Origin: Sabethes cyaneus
Lineage: Eukaryota; Arthropoda; Insecta; Diptera; Culicidae
NCBI RefSeq assembly: GCF_943734655.1
Contig: NC_071355.1
Coordinates: forward strand, 55,561,449-55,625,448
Reading direction: 5' to 3'
Length of the DNA: 64,000 bases
Made by a program: the position numbers and the translations under genes. Shown here one piece after another: positions 1 to 10,699 of the stretch. The number at the start of each line of letters is the position of its first letter. Within the stretch, counting starts at the first letter, position 1. The notes beneath the pieces were generated by a model that searched no databases, was not told where the DNA came from, and worked only from the letters and a program-made list of their open reading frames with translations.

Positions 1-203
1 AATTTTTAGACTTTTCAAAAATTGATGATAAATCTTGGTAGAATAGACTAATCAATTCCTTATATAATTTTTAATGGTAGATGAATAAGGGCTCATTCAT
101 GTGAGGAATAAGAAAAGTCGAATTTCCATACACAGTTTATGCTACCATTTTATTTGCTAAGGGGGCCGTCTTACTCTATGCTTCATGTAGCATGTGCTAC
201 TAA
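1..203. other. AT-rich sequence, no gene seen
   Basis: No open frame with recognisable similarity and no repeat structure that I can support. It leads into the repeat that begins near 204. Confidence 0.6.
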
Positions 204-266
204 AAGCTTTCGTAGTCCTGCGTCACCTATGCGGTCGTGCCTTGTACACAACCCCTCTGATTTTTT
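204..266 (-). repeat. Interspersed repeat segment, inverted copy of 9132-9194
   Basis: About 63 bases here are the near-identical reverse complement of 9132-9194, including the shared stretch ACAACCCCTCTGATTTTTT. In both places the segment abuts a foldback structure, so it probably belongs to the same repeat family as the foldback pile at 8.0-9.2 kb. No coding capacity. Confidence 0.75.
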
Positions 267-620
267 TCTAATAAATTATGCATTTTTCAAATGTCAATAA
301 CGTAAAAACTGCTCAAAAGCAGCAAATCAAATAATGAAGGAAAAATTACCGTTTTACTTACCAAAATCACAATTTTTACATTAATAGAATGGATTAAAAA
401 GCGAAAATGTTATTTTAATTGAGATCGTATCGGTCCTGGTCGGCCCTTTTTTGCTAGACCGCATTTAATAATGAACTTAATGGTCGACCTGGACCAACGC
501 GATCTGAATTAATTTCGGTGGCCAACATATTACAAAACATCTGTACAAAATTTGATTTGCTGCTTTTGAGCAGTTTTTACGTTATTGACATTTGAAAAAG
601 GCATATCTTTTTAGAAAAAA
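262..620. repeat. Foldback (MITE-like) element with ~70 bp arms
   Basis: Left arm 262-331 and right arm about 552-620 are inverted copies of each other with few mismatches; both carry the core GCTCAAAAGCAGCAAATCAA or its complement. The roughly 220 base centre holds a second, weaker inverted pair (near 421-445 and 481-510, around GATCG and GGTC motifs), so the whole unit could fold into one long imperfect hairpin. No target duplication could be assigned. The superfamily is unknown. Confidence 0.75.
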
Positions 621-850
621 TGCCTATAGCTACAGAACCGAAGGAGATAGCGACATGATTCCTTCATAAAAAATGTTCGGTTTTATTGGATGTAAAAGTG
701 CTCAGAAGGCAAAATTTGTGAGAAATAAACACGAAAGGAGCTATTAAGAAAAAACGGATTTTTCAGGTCCATTCCGTCCAAAAAGCTTAAAATTGCTCCA
801 TTCTATCAACCATAAGAGACAGGACTTTCATTTCTTTAGCAAAGTAATAA
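621..850. other. No gene seen
   Basis: AT-rich spacer between the foldback element and the G-rich inverted pair. No supported feature. Confidence 0.5.
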
Positions 851-1345
851 GCAAAGGGGGCGAAGGAAATTGGCCGGGGGGGAGGGGGGGGGGGTGGACG
901 TTATACATACTTCCCCTACGAGCTTATCTACTACTTCTAGTTCGTTCGCCGTCAACGGTTGCCGTCCGTAAGGAGCACGTGTTTGTTTCCTTTGAGCCTC
1001 TTCCTTTCATGTATTTGGTCTTTGACGCATTTATTTTCAACCCAATCCTCATAGAGTCCTCTTCCTGGCTATGATATCAAAGTTATCTGCAAAACTCTAA
1101 AGTCGGCTGGCCTAGGTGCGTGAAAGTCGTTCCTCTCGTTTCGATGCCCGCTCGTCGGATCACCCCCTCAAGAGCGATGTAGAACAGCATGCAGGATAAA
1201 CCGTCACGTTGCATCAAGCCTTGCCACGGCTCGAAGAAAGACGAGGACCCGAGAGTGTACCCGAATTGCGCACGAAATATAGGGGAATTGTCTATAACGT
1301 GCCCCCCCCCCCTGGCCAATGTGCCCCCCCCCCCCCTCCGTTTTT
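851..1345. repeat. Inverted pair of G-rich repeat units
   Basis: Segment 851-922 and segment 1273-1345 are inverted copies of one short unit. On the plus strand the left copy reads ATTGGCC, then long G runs, then ACGTTATA and TCCCCTA; the right copy gives the same order on the minus strand. Each has runs of 7 to 13 G or C, so both could form quadruplex-type structures. The right copy interrupts the reverse transcriptase remnant at 1083-1750. Confidence 0.65.
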
Positions 1346-1750
1346 CCTTGAACAAGCGAAATTAAAATGCAAAACCACCCAGAAACCATAGTTTTTGATA
1401 GAACTAGCCTACTATGCAAGTATGAGAGTTGTCACATGCTGTAAAAACAAAACAAAAATAAATTTGTTTTTGAGCAGCTTCCGATGTAACTTTTGGCGTC
1501 ATTTCCATAAGCTTTTTTCTGGTCAAAATCTGTAAATAACCGGTTGTTGCGATTCGATTGCGTAAAGTTGCAATTGCGTAAAACCGCATTCGAGTATTAT
1601 GTGCCATAGGCAGATCTCGATCGACTGTATCGTATGCTGTTTTGAAATAAATAAATATGTGATGCATGGGGACGTTGTACTCGCGACATATTTGAAAGAT
1701 TTGCCGGATGATAAAAATCTGGTCTTGGTGTGCTTTCTGATTCCTCACTG
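1083..1750 (-). pseudogene. RTE-type reverse transcriptase remnant
   Basis: On the minus strand two frames resemble the RTE reverse transcriptase at 53.3-54.8 kb. Bases 1404-1748 give DQIFIIRQIF followed by an HHIFIYFKTAYD block, matching the conserved aspartate motif region of the intact copy (THHLFIDFKAAYD). Bases 1083-1230 give LFYIALEGVIRRAG, matching LFNIALEGAIRRAG. The pieces lie in the right order, are out of frame with each other and are separated by the C-rich unit at 1273-1345. A dead, 5'- and 3'-truncated copy. Confidence 0.7.
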
Positions 1751-2254
1751 TTATTCAAAGACCATATATCAGTGTCATATGCGAGAAGTAATTCATGATT
1801 AACCATTTTTTAATAGCTTGTGCATACGATTATAATCTCTTTGTTCTACCATGCCCAATACTACTTAAACTATCATAAAAAATAGTTTAATTATGACAAC
1901 CATAACGCTTTACTGTTTCACATCCAGTTGCAGATTAGCTTGATCTTATTTAGTTGGTTCTTATCACTTCTACTAACAGATAATAAATATGAAGAATAAT
2001 AATACCTTTCATTTGGTTCAACTAAGTAAGTTGTTATTGATTTGAGTAACCACAAGTAAAAGTAAGTTTTCAGAAGAAATATTGACATTTATACATAGCT
2101 TGTTAAAGGTCTCGTTTAAAGGATTTTGATAATATTGAATCATGCTAATTTCATTAATTGCATTAATTATTTTTAAATATCCTTTGACCGATAGAATCAA
2201 TTCTAATGAAGCTTCACAGAATTACCAACACCGTTTTTTTTTATTTTAGTTCTT
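1751..2254. other. AT-rich, no gene seen
   Basis: Short open frames only, none with recognisable similarity or gene-like context. Confidence 0.5.
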
Positions 2255-2345
2255 TAAAAGCTTGGGTCGTTTGTGACGTCTGCGGGGCCAGGTTCGGATC
2301 CTCGAAGTGAGAATCGTGAATGCTGACAACTACACCGCACCGGGA
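2255..2345 (-). repeat. Possible eroded tRNA-derived SINE
   Basis: The minus strand carries a GGTGTAGTTGTCAGCATTC block that resembles a polymerase III A box and aligns with the SINE at 47.3-47.4 kb (GGTGTAGTGGTTAGTATTC). Both continue with a CACTTCGAGGA or CACGCCGAGGA block and then a GGCCCCGCA or AACCCCGCA block. The B box is damaged. Assignment depends on this similarity only. Confidence 0.4.
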
Positions 2346-2889
2346 TTGGACCGAAATAGCACAATTAAACAAATATCAATTTTTTCTGCTCAAAATTCCG
2401 TTGTTAGCAAATGTGATACACCGCCAGTAATATCAAATGTTTAAGAAATATTTCACCCCGGAGATTTCCACCTTTCACAGTCTCGCGACAAACGTCAGTG
2501 TCAAAAGAATATAATCATTCATGGTTTCAAACAAGGTCCCCAGGGCGAACTGTTCGTTGATCAGTGTTATATTCAGTCGTTTTGGTATTATAAATGTTGC
2601 AGTCATTTCCGTACAACCGCACACATTACTTTGCATCCTAAGGCACAGAATGACAGACGTAACACGTTGTCTTGATGATAATACAACATTTCGCTAAAAA
2701 CAAAACACTGACAAAAATTGGTACAGTTCAACAGCTCCTATTACCCATCGTATCATCGTTCCTTTCCGCTTAAGTGATCCAATCTTTGCGTATTAGAAAG
2801 CAAAAATTAGAAGTCAGAATGCCAGCACTAGAGGAACGAACATAAAAAAACAGCAAAAAAAACTGACACCCTACCACCCAGCTGACAGC
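2346..2889. other. No gene seen
   Basis: Mixed-composition DNA with no supported repeat or coding feature. Confidence 0.5.
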
Positions 2890-3240
2890 TTGTGCATGAA
2901 ACTGAAACCGTCAGCGAACGACACTTTCTGCTACATGACACTTTGCCGGTCCGGGGGTGCGAACGCCGCCGCCGCCGGTTTGACGAAGGTGAGTCGAGGT
3001 GAATGCTGCAGCACAGAGAGTAGCTTCATTTGGAGTGGAAGAAATGATTGCCCCGACCTGGCCGACCTGCCGCCTCCGCCACCGCCGTCCCCGTACTGGT
3101 GTGAATGGAGCAGGAGAGTACCAAAAAACACGAATCCTGTCAGTGTCGGACCGGAGCGGCGCACGACGACGGTACCGACCGACATCGGCAGAGACAGCAG
3201 AGGTGTAGGGTTAAAGTTTATCTATTACAGCTGAAAGAAC
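2890..3240. other. CpG-rich island-like segment
   Basis: A block near 2920-3200 is clearly richer in G, C and CG dinucleotides than its surroundings, with GCCGCCGCC-type and CCGCC repeats. Overlapping frames are open on both strands but none looks like a known protein, and glycine- or proline-rich runs follow from the base composition. It could be a 5' untranslated exon or promoter of a host gene; nothing seen decides this. Confidence 0.35.
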
Positions 3241-5084
3241 AAATTTGCGGTCGTTGACAAGAGAAACGTTTCCCGGTACTGAACGGTGCAAAACCTTAGA
3301 CATCAGCGAGGCAAAGCTTTTTTTTTCCTCCCATCACACGTCGTTTTTCCTAGCAAAGAGTGGATGAGAGGAAATTTGAAAACACTTTCAGTTGATTAGG
3401 TTTGCTAGGAATGTTCATAGTGCGACGAAAAGTGAAATTTATTACTGGAAGTGGTTTCTTTCGTTAGGTTGTGTGTAGTTTGGCGCGCGCGAGCCAACGA
3501 TTGGAACTTGCAAGTGTGAACATTTTTTTTTCGAACGACTAACTCGGGTGATGTGGAATTTCTCTGTCGTTCATACGTATTTACACACGCTGAAAATGTT
3601 GCGGCAGTCTTTGAATGCTGGAAGAAAAACGACCACTTGGCTACAAGGTGAATTTCTAGAGTGCTCTCGAACAAGTTTTTACTTCGTCTGTTTGGCCAAC
3701 CGAAACAAAGTGGTTTTGTCTATGTTATTAACTTTCAAGACAGATCTGAACTACCACTAAATCATCGGGCGTCAACAATTTGTTTGCGAAATGGAGTAAG
3801 AGTCATTATAAAATAATAAAGTGATTCGAATTTGATCCTGTTCCAAATTTTCATAATGCATTCGAAAGCTTCTCTCGAAACGCTCTGGATTTGACCGGTT
3901 CCGGGTAAGTAAGAGCATGCTGGGGCTTGATTAATCTAAAAAAATTCATCCTCTTTTCCACGAAACAAAGAAACAATCTCTTTCTTCATTAGGCAAAGCA
4001 CCGCTGTGACATTTTTCAGTGACTCATCCAGTACAAAGGATCATCAGTCTGTGTAGGTTATTACCATAAAAAACGTTCGCGCTTTAGTGGTTTATCCAAA
4101 TGTCTCCATAGCCATTCCGGAATGAGTTTCATCTTTCAACAATTCGTGAAACATTATGCCGTTGCGTCATTTCCATTCAAATTGATGCCATTTTGTTCTG
4201 AAAGCTACTGGTTCGAAATTGCATTAATAATTCCGTAGTTTCAAAGTAAACAGAGTCTAACGACGAAAAAAAAGCTTCCATCCGTGCTTGCAGGTAGATG
4301 CTATGTCACATCAACCGGTCCTGCTGTTGTCAAGATTTTACCCTCTTCAAAAATTTCCATCCCACTGAATGTTGGCGGAAGGATGCCAGCAGCCTGCCAG
4401 AAGCGCTCTCTCGTGGGCTGGGCAAGCTTCCCCACTTGCTCTACTTCAATCCGCAATGTATCATTATCGCTTGGAAGCCTCATTTGCATTCAGTTGACTC
4501 TGCTGGGCAGGAAAAAAGGAGTGACTCTGTCCTAGCCTGGCCATACTTATGACAAGAAATTAGCCAAATGGTCCTTTCGGGGCAATTTTCGCCATGACCG
4601 AGAGATAACGAAGAGGGTCCGAGAGATGCTTAATTAAAATTAGCCCGCTCTTCGGGGACAGTGTGACGTCCTGCTGTCAGGTCGGTGGCCGTATATTTCG
4701 AGATTTGCAACTCGAAATAAAAGAGGGGAAGTCCTGCGAAGAGGAAACTCACGACACCCAAAAGCATTCAAAATATTTATATTGTCTTCTGCTGTAGCTT
4801 TACGGGGATTCCGAGTTGGCCGGGATGACTATGACGGAGAAGGGTCAACACAGAAAATTCAAAGAAAAGCCTGCATAACGTTAAAATGGAAGATGCATGA
4901 TGGAACCAGAACAGCAACAACAACGGTACGGACCCACCCGGGGCCAGTGCCGGACGGAATGTTTCTGTATGCGACAGTAGTTGCTCGTTCAAATGCAAAT
5001 ATCTTCTAAATCTGACTAATTGAGAAAGTTGATGGCTCTTCTACGCAAGTGAGCATATTGGCTCCGCACGGAGAGAAATTTGAT
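3241..5084. other. Unique sequence, no gene seen
   Basis: Several short open frames (for example near 4284-4552) have no recognisable domain and overlap on opposite strands. No repeat family member recognised. It could be intronic or intergenic. Confidence 0.5.
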
Positions 5085-5290
5085 TCCGATGCCATGAATG
5101 AAATCATAAAATCATGAAATGTGAGTTCATGTCAAATCATGACTGAATTGCCATATCAGACAGCTGAAAATCATGAATAATAGTTCATGATTTTGCGTTG
5201 TGTTGTACTGCAAGAAGCTCGTGATATCATGATTTTTATTTATGGTGTATTTTCATAAATCATGAGCTAGAAACCGAGAATCATGAGTCA
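5085..5290. repeat. Cluster of TCATGA palindromes
   Basis: The hexamer TCATGA, usually within AATCATGA, occurs about seven times in 200 bases, with related GTTCATG copies between. Spacing is irregular, so this is not a clean tandem repeat. It may be a decayed MITE or a cluster of sites for a DNA-binding protein. Confidence 0.5.
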
Positions 5291-6089
5291 TTTTGCTCGT
5301 TTTGGAGATCAAATTTCTACCCGTGCGAGGACCGCTATCATCATTATTAGATAGAACCGACTTTAATTCAACTAATAGTGAATCGTATGCTTTTCTGATA
5401 TACCGCGACATTATGAGAAAAACTAGGTCGCAAACTACTACATACCATGCGTCTCCATGGCACAGTGGTCCAGAAACGAAAGTTAAGTGGAAAGTTACTT
5501 TTGCGGTTAAGCTATTCATAATAGCTTCCTACAATGTTCAGTAAAGTTATTCAACTCTAAAAGACAATTAATGTGAAATTAACGGTCAAGTTCCAGTTTA
5601 GCTTGTAAACACATAACACATAATAACTTTTTATAGAAAAGAGATAGAAGAAGAATTGCTTGGATAAAGATGTTGCTAAAGAATATGTAAGTAACTTTGC
5701 CAAAGACATAGCGGGCGTGTTTTTCATAGTTTTTGACTCACAGGGTGTTTTACATAAAGACCTACCCAAAGTCACCTTTTCGCTAATTACTTCAAATTCA
5801 TTGGTTTTATTGCATCATAATGTTTTACAAAGTTGTTTCTCTTATCAAAATACATATTTTTGTGGAACATTCTATGTTAAAAACTCATACGTGAAATGAG
5901 TTCTAACGTTATTACAGTGGTTTTTTAGTCTTTTTCAGAACAGAATATCTCAAAAAGGGGCAAACGAAAAAAAATCAAACCTTAGGAAAGCTTGAAGTTT
6001 TATCTCAAACATATGTGAAAATAAAAAACTGGGTTTTTCTTTAACTCGAGTAATTTCAGTTTAATTATTCCAAGTTTGACCACTTTCTA
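5291..6089. other. No gene seen
   Basis: AT-rich DNA. The overlapping short frames at 5293-5899 show no similarity I recognise. Confidence 0.45.
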
Positions 6090-7960
6090 CTATGCAGTAT
6101 TTTCTAATATCTTCTTGAAAACAATTAGAGCTAACCAACACCGACCATATGCTAGCTACGGTCCTGCTGGCGAGTGCAGGGAACGGAGCTTCCAAAATTG
6201 CCTGTAAGGCAAGTTTAAAATCGCAGATCGCAGCCCCACTATTGATCTGTTCTCCGCTCAGAACTCCATCCCGTCGACGTCTATTACCAGAACGTTGGTG
6301 GTATGAACGCGAGTTTTCCTGATTACCTGCTAGCATACGCCGACAGTGCGTACGAGATAATTGTGCTGACCAAAACCTGGCTTGATAACCGTACGTGCTC
6401 TCGGCAGATATTTGGGTCGAACTACGAGGTCTTTCGCTGTAATCGAAGCGTGTACAACAGCCGCAAAGCTTCGAGAGGCGGAGATTTGATTTCGGTCCAT
6501 CGCCAGTTGCACACCTTCGTCTTCGAAAATGTAGAGTGATTGCCAGTCGAGCAAATATGGGTAAATGTCAAACTTTCAGACCGTAGACTATTCTTGTGTG
6601 CTATTTACCTCCTGAGCGCAGCGCAGTTCTGCTAGTTACCAACAGTCAACAAATACTCCGTGGCGCAAATATTGCGCCTTCGGACGACTTCTACGATTTC
6701 GCCCTTGCTGATTTCGGGAATATTCTAAATGTTTCTAATAGCGTCAATGGTGTCGAATGCGCCATTATCCTACCGACTGCGCCGTTGTCGGGACCAGACA
6801 TTTTGATGGCAATTGAAGCGGCAACAAAACGACATTCAATCGTGTTAACTATAACCAACAGAATGATCTCACACAATTTACCGGACCATCGATACTACGA
6901 GAGTGATCCTTTCTACAGTTCTTTCTCTCTCCTTTACATTGCCCTAGAGTTAGAGTTCTGAATTGAGAGATTGGCCATGTTACTCAAAAACTCGAATCAT
7001 TAAACCAACGACACTCACTGATTACGTGAAACGCGAGCTACTGAGTTGCCATGGCCAATCTCTCAATTCGGAACTCTAACTAGAGTGCATGTATATAGAG
7101 TGCCAACCAAGTAGCTGGCAGGCAGCCACGTTTTCGATGCCGTGTTACCGTTCAGATTTTGACAGTTACTACATATAGGCACCTTACTTTTCCCACCAAG
7201 AAATTCTTTCTTTCTCTTTATCGCCCGTTCTAGCTTTCTCTGACGATGACCGGCTCTCTGTCAGTCGCATAGGTGCCAGTATTTGTGGTATGTATGGGCC
7301 GGTATTTGTGATTTCCTGACAACAAAAGGCCTTTTCGGATGCGTTCGTTACATAGTGTTTTATGGTTTTATCATTAATTGACACTGATGGATATCACTTC
7401 GTAAATTTGAAATTAATCTTTATGGATGATAATCTGAATCTACTACTAATTGGAGCACAGTTTTAGATAATGATGATATAAACTCTGCCGCTACGACCTT
7501 CTCTAATATTTTGAACTGCGTTATCGATCGCCACGTTCACAAAAGAACTGCTACCGTTCAGAATCAGATACCCTGGCTAAACACTATGCTACGTCGTATC
7601 AAATCCGAAAGGAAAGCTGCTCTAAAGAAATTTTCAAGACACAGGTCACCGCTTAAAGGTGAACATTGAGGGCAGTCTCTCAGGACTGTTCACTGATCAT
7701 TCTGGAAACCCACAAAGCAGTCATCTCGGTCCTTTAATATTCTTTATCTACTTCAATGACGTTAACTAGCTGCTTAAAGATCCATGACTCTTGTTTGCAG
7801 ACGACCTCACGTTGTACTGAAAAGTTGAAAATCTATCCGACGACGCTGTCCTTCAAGAGGAATTTTTGACCTTTGCGAAATGGTGTGTCGGCAACCACGT
7901 GCTGCTAAACCCCCACAAGTGTGAAACCATTACATTTTCTCGAGAGTTGAGCTTATGACT
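6090..7960 (+). pseudogene. Decayed Jockey-type non-LTR retrotransposon
   Basis: Two blocks lie in the order expected of a LINE second reading frame. Around 6280-6540 an endonuclease N-terminal region reads DVYYQNVGGM, then IIVLTKTWLD, then a FRCNRSVYNS block, typical of apurinic-type endonucleases in Jockey, CR1 and I elements. Around 7680-7960 a reverse transcriptase block reads PQSSHLGPLIFFIYFND, LLFADDLTLY and LLNPHKCETITFSRE, with frame changes and stops. The first block ends in a 129 bp hairpin at 6951-7079. Much of the polymerase is missing. Clade assignment is approximate. Confidence 0.75.
6951..7079. mobile_element. Hairpin MITE with possible 7 bp target duplication
   Basis: Terminal arms of about 37 bases are inverted copies: TAGAGTTCTGAATTGAGAG at the left and its near complement at the right end. 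CTAGAGT occurs immediately outside both ends (6944-6950 and 7080-7086). The element sits in the LINE remnant and is therefore younger than it. The exact ends are uncertain because the terminus overlaps the duplicated bases. Confidence 0.7.
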
Positions 7961-8247
7961 ACAGGCTGTCAAATATGCCATTACGTCGCGAAAATTGATC
8001 GCGAGATTATAACCGGATCTGAACCCACAACACCTGCCAGGGCGTGTGGCTCGCTGGTACCCGTGTACCTTTGAACCATAGAGGCGCTGGACAAAAGAAG
8101 TCTGCACAATTCCCCTTATTAACGTAGCGACATGGGTTGGGCTATTTTTAGACACAAATTGTGCCTTCCTCCACCTACTGTAGAAACCACCGACCGAAAA
8201 GTTTTAATCTAACTTGTTTTTATTGTTTGAGTTAGTCACCGTTCGCT

Positions 8248-8784
8248 TTATAATCTGAGTTTCTTGATATTTTCGGTGAAAATTAGACCAATACTGTGTT
8301 TTCAGCGGACTTTTCGACCTACTATTCTTCGGTCATTGACTACGCCTAAAACATATAACATTTATTGGATAAAGTAGACATTGAACAATTTTCTTCGGAA
8401 ATAGAAAAAATAAACAACAAAGACACATTAGCAGCCGAAATGTTTCACATAAAAGTTAGAGGAAACGAGAGAACAGTCAATTTACAACGAGAAAGCGGAA
8501 ATTGTAATGACACATACAACGGACTAATGCTCAAATTACGACAATTGGACGACAAGAAGAAAAAACGATAGCTTAGCTTAGTTAGATAGATGACGAGGTA
8601 GAGAATATACGTGTTAATGTAAGTGGGTAACATCTGAAGAAAATTGTTCAATGTCTACTTTATCTAATAAATGTTATATGTTTTAGGCGTAGTCAATGAC
8701 CGAAGAATAGTAGGTCGAAACGTCCGCTGAAAACACAGTATTGGTCTAATTTTCACCGAAAATATCAAGAAACTCAGATTATAA
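8248..8784. mobile_element. Foldback element with ~140 bp arms
   Basis: Bases 8248-8395 and 8640-8784 are nearly exact inverted copies. Between and partly over the arms lies a 68 codon frame (8365-8571, plus, starting with TTG) that is lysine- and glutamate-rich and ends in a KKKKR run; it is not recognised and may be meaningless. The right arm contains a GAAGA...GAAACGTCC block like that of Penelope-element termini, so this may be a pair of inverted Penelope ends. That origin is inference. Confidence 0.7.
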
Positions 8785-8820
8785 CTTGTTTTTACTTTCA
8801 GAACGACGACACTATGCAGT

Positions 8821-9030
8821 CCCTTACGACTTGCAAGGTATTGCGTGTGACGTTGTTCGTCAATAAGCGTGTTAGTCCGCGTTTCGCGGGTCTTCGGAGA
8901 AAGGCTCCGTTCCTATGAAATTGACCAAACCCATGTTTTAGTCTTTGACCCGAAGACCCGCACTGAGAAACGCGGCTAACACGCTTACGGGCGAACAACG
9001 TCACAGGCAGTACCTTGCAAGTCGTAAGGG
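8821..9030. mobile_element. Foldback element with ~75 bp arms
   Basis: Begins CCCTTACGACTTGCAAGGTA and ends with the complement of the same sequence at 9030; arms of about 75 bases match with scattered changes and one short insertion. It lies inside the outer foldback family next to a CGACGACACT motif. No coding capacity. Superfamily not identified. Confidence 0.75.
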
Positions 9031-9131
9031 CCTGCCTAGTGTCATCGCCCTGAAAGTAAAAGCAAGTTAGATTAAAACTTTTCGGTCGGTGGTTTCTACA
9101 GTAGTTGGAGGAAGAGGCACAATTTGTGTCC

Positions 9132-9194
9132 AAAAAATCAGAGGGGTTGTGTACAAGACACGACCGCATATATAGGTGACGCAGGACTACGTAA
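9132..9194 (+). repeat. Interspersed repeat segment (copy of 204-266)
   Basis: Near-identical to the reverse complement of 204-266 and attached to the right side of the foldback pile. It probably marks an end of the same composite family. Confidence 0.7.
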
Positions 9195-9584
9195 GTCTCT
9201 TTGTAGTGATAGTAGGATGTATTCATGCTTGTAATCATTCGATTCTTCATGTATACATGCTATATGCAACATATATACATGCTACATGCGTTGTAAGTAA
9301 CATTTATCAAAGTAGTAACATTGCATACGTTCAAATCTCAAAAGATTTCAGAGTTATGTCTAGGTGCATTTGGAAACAATTTAACAAATTCAAGAACACA
9401 AACTATTGCTTTCCTGCTACCTTACAGAAATTAAAGATAGTTGGTATTACCCATGGTTGGAGGGGATTTTACCAATCCAATCCTATTTTATCAACAGCAC
9501 ATCTTTTCACTACACTTCTAATGAAACGGCAAGCATGCGTATTCATACAGAGTCATATTATAATCGAGCACTACAGCTGTAGCA
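9195..9584. other. No gene seen
   Basis: A 153 codon frame spans 9176-9637 on the plus strand but crosses repeat boundaries, has no recognisable domain and is rich in residues expected from AT-rich DNA. Not called as a gene. Confidence 0.45.
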
Positions 9585-9960
9585 CATTTTTCCAACACAG
9601 ATATCAAATTCGCCTAGGTTTAATCATCTCGCAGTAAAGAATTTGCGATCCGTTGGGACAACGAACTTGTCATTTTTTCTGGCACACTTCCCTAACACAG
9701 ACGTCAAATTAGACTAGATTTAATCGCGTTCGTAAGAAATCTGTTGGCACAAGGGGGCTTAGTTACTTTTTCTGGCGTATTTCCCAAGCAAGGACATCAA
9801 AATGGTCTAGGTTGAACCGCGGTGTTAAGAAATCTTGTTGAAATGAGGAAACGTTGTCACTTGTTTTGGCTTACTTCCCAAGCACAGATATCAAATTGGT
9901 TTAGGTTTAGATCATCGCAAAGAATCTTCCAACCAATCACGAAGCGAGAATTCTAGTAAA
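9585..9960. repeat. Degenerate tandem array, unit about 95 bp, four copies
   Basis: Units start near 9585, 9690, 9783 and 9877. Each has TTCCCAA(G)CACAGA, then TATCAAATT, then a CTAGGTTTAA block and AAGAATCTT, closing with a TTTTTCTGG-type stretch. A further copy of the unit lies at about 33110-33200 beside the same flanking sequence, so the array is part of a longer dispersed repeat. Confidence 0.7.
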
Positions 9961-10190
9961 ACATAGGTTCATTATTTTCTATTTTTCAATAGTTCAACAT
10001 CAAGAATCCATATTTTTCTTCATTTGGGTCAATTCTTAGAAGATTCCCCGATCGATTGGTGTAAGAATATTGAAAATCCTTCGGAAAACCGCTGAGCTAT
10101 TGGCGCTCAAAACCTATCATTTTTCGTGACGCTCGCATTTTTCGATTTTTCGGAATGACACCCTATCTCAAACCTTGCCGTAAGACGTAG
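9961..10190. repeat. Dispersed repeat shared with 33400-33505
   Basis: The right part, including GGAATGACACCCTATCTCAA and ACCTTGCCGTAA, is repeated at about 33460-33505 in the same orientation and in the same order after a tandem-unit copy. It is directly followed in both places by a piece of the foldback family. Confidence 0.65.
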
Positions 10191-10610
10191 TCCTACGTCC
10201 AAATAGCCCAACCCATGTCGCTACGTTAATAAGGGGGGTTGTGCAGACTTATTTTGTCCAGCGTCTCTATGGTTCAAAGGTACACGGGTACCAGCGAGCC
10301 ACACGCCCTGGCAGGTGTTGTGGGTTCAGATCCGGTTATAATCTCTGTTTATAGCTTGGTTCGACCCATGCTCCTTCCAGCATTGGACAAAAGATAGCAG
10401 TCACAACGACAACTTGTTAAGGGTAGCTACCTATTACCCCCCCCCCCCTCCCCTTCCTTTCCAGTCTTTCCCCTCCTTTAGCAAAAAAAAAATTCAATAC
10501 TTTCCCCTACCGTCCCTCCATCAATTGTAAAAAACCATCGTTTCAAAAAAATTAATATTAATGCCTGACCGCATTTCAAGGTCAAAGACTAAAACACGAG
10601 TTTGGTCAAT
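10191..10610 (+). repeat. Partial copy of the foldback family
   Basis: Runs from AATAGCCCAACCCATGTCGC through GCATTGGACAAAAGATAG, a C-rich tract and the terminal CATCAATTGTAAAAAACC block, ending near a TTTGGTCAATGC motif. This equals the right half of the complete copy at 45499-46180 and its flank. Left arm absent. Confidence 0.75.
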
Positions 10611-10699
10611 GCTAATGTTATATAGCTGAATGAAGCTGAATATTGGAGAGTGGCCTCATACGTTATCATTTGGATCCGAATCGCTTGATGTACCCAATT

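Larger units (their letters stand above)
8005..9121. repeat. Composite nested foldback pile
   Basis: An outer inverted pair (8146-8212 with 9060-9121, containing TTTCTACAGTAG or its complement) encloses two further foldback elements at 8248-8784 and 8821-9030. Bases 8005-8212 are the reverse complement of 45765-45985 and also match 10191-10345, so the outer layer belongs to the foldback family that is most complete at 45.5-46.2 kb. The order of insertion is outer family first, then the two inner hairpins. Confidence 0.75.

Noticed and set aside
9176..9637. 153 codon frame
   Set aside because: Runs across the border of a dispersed repeat and into the ~95 bp array; no domain.
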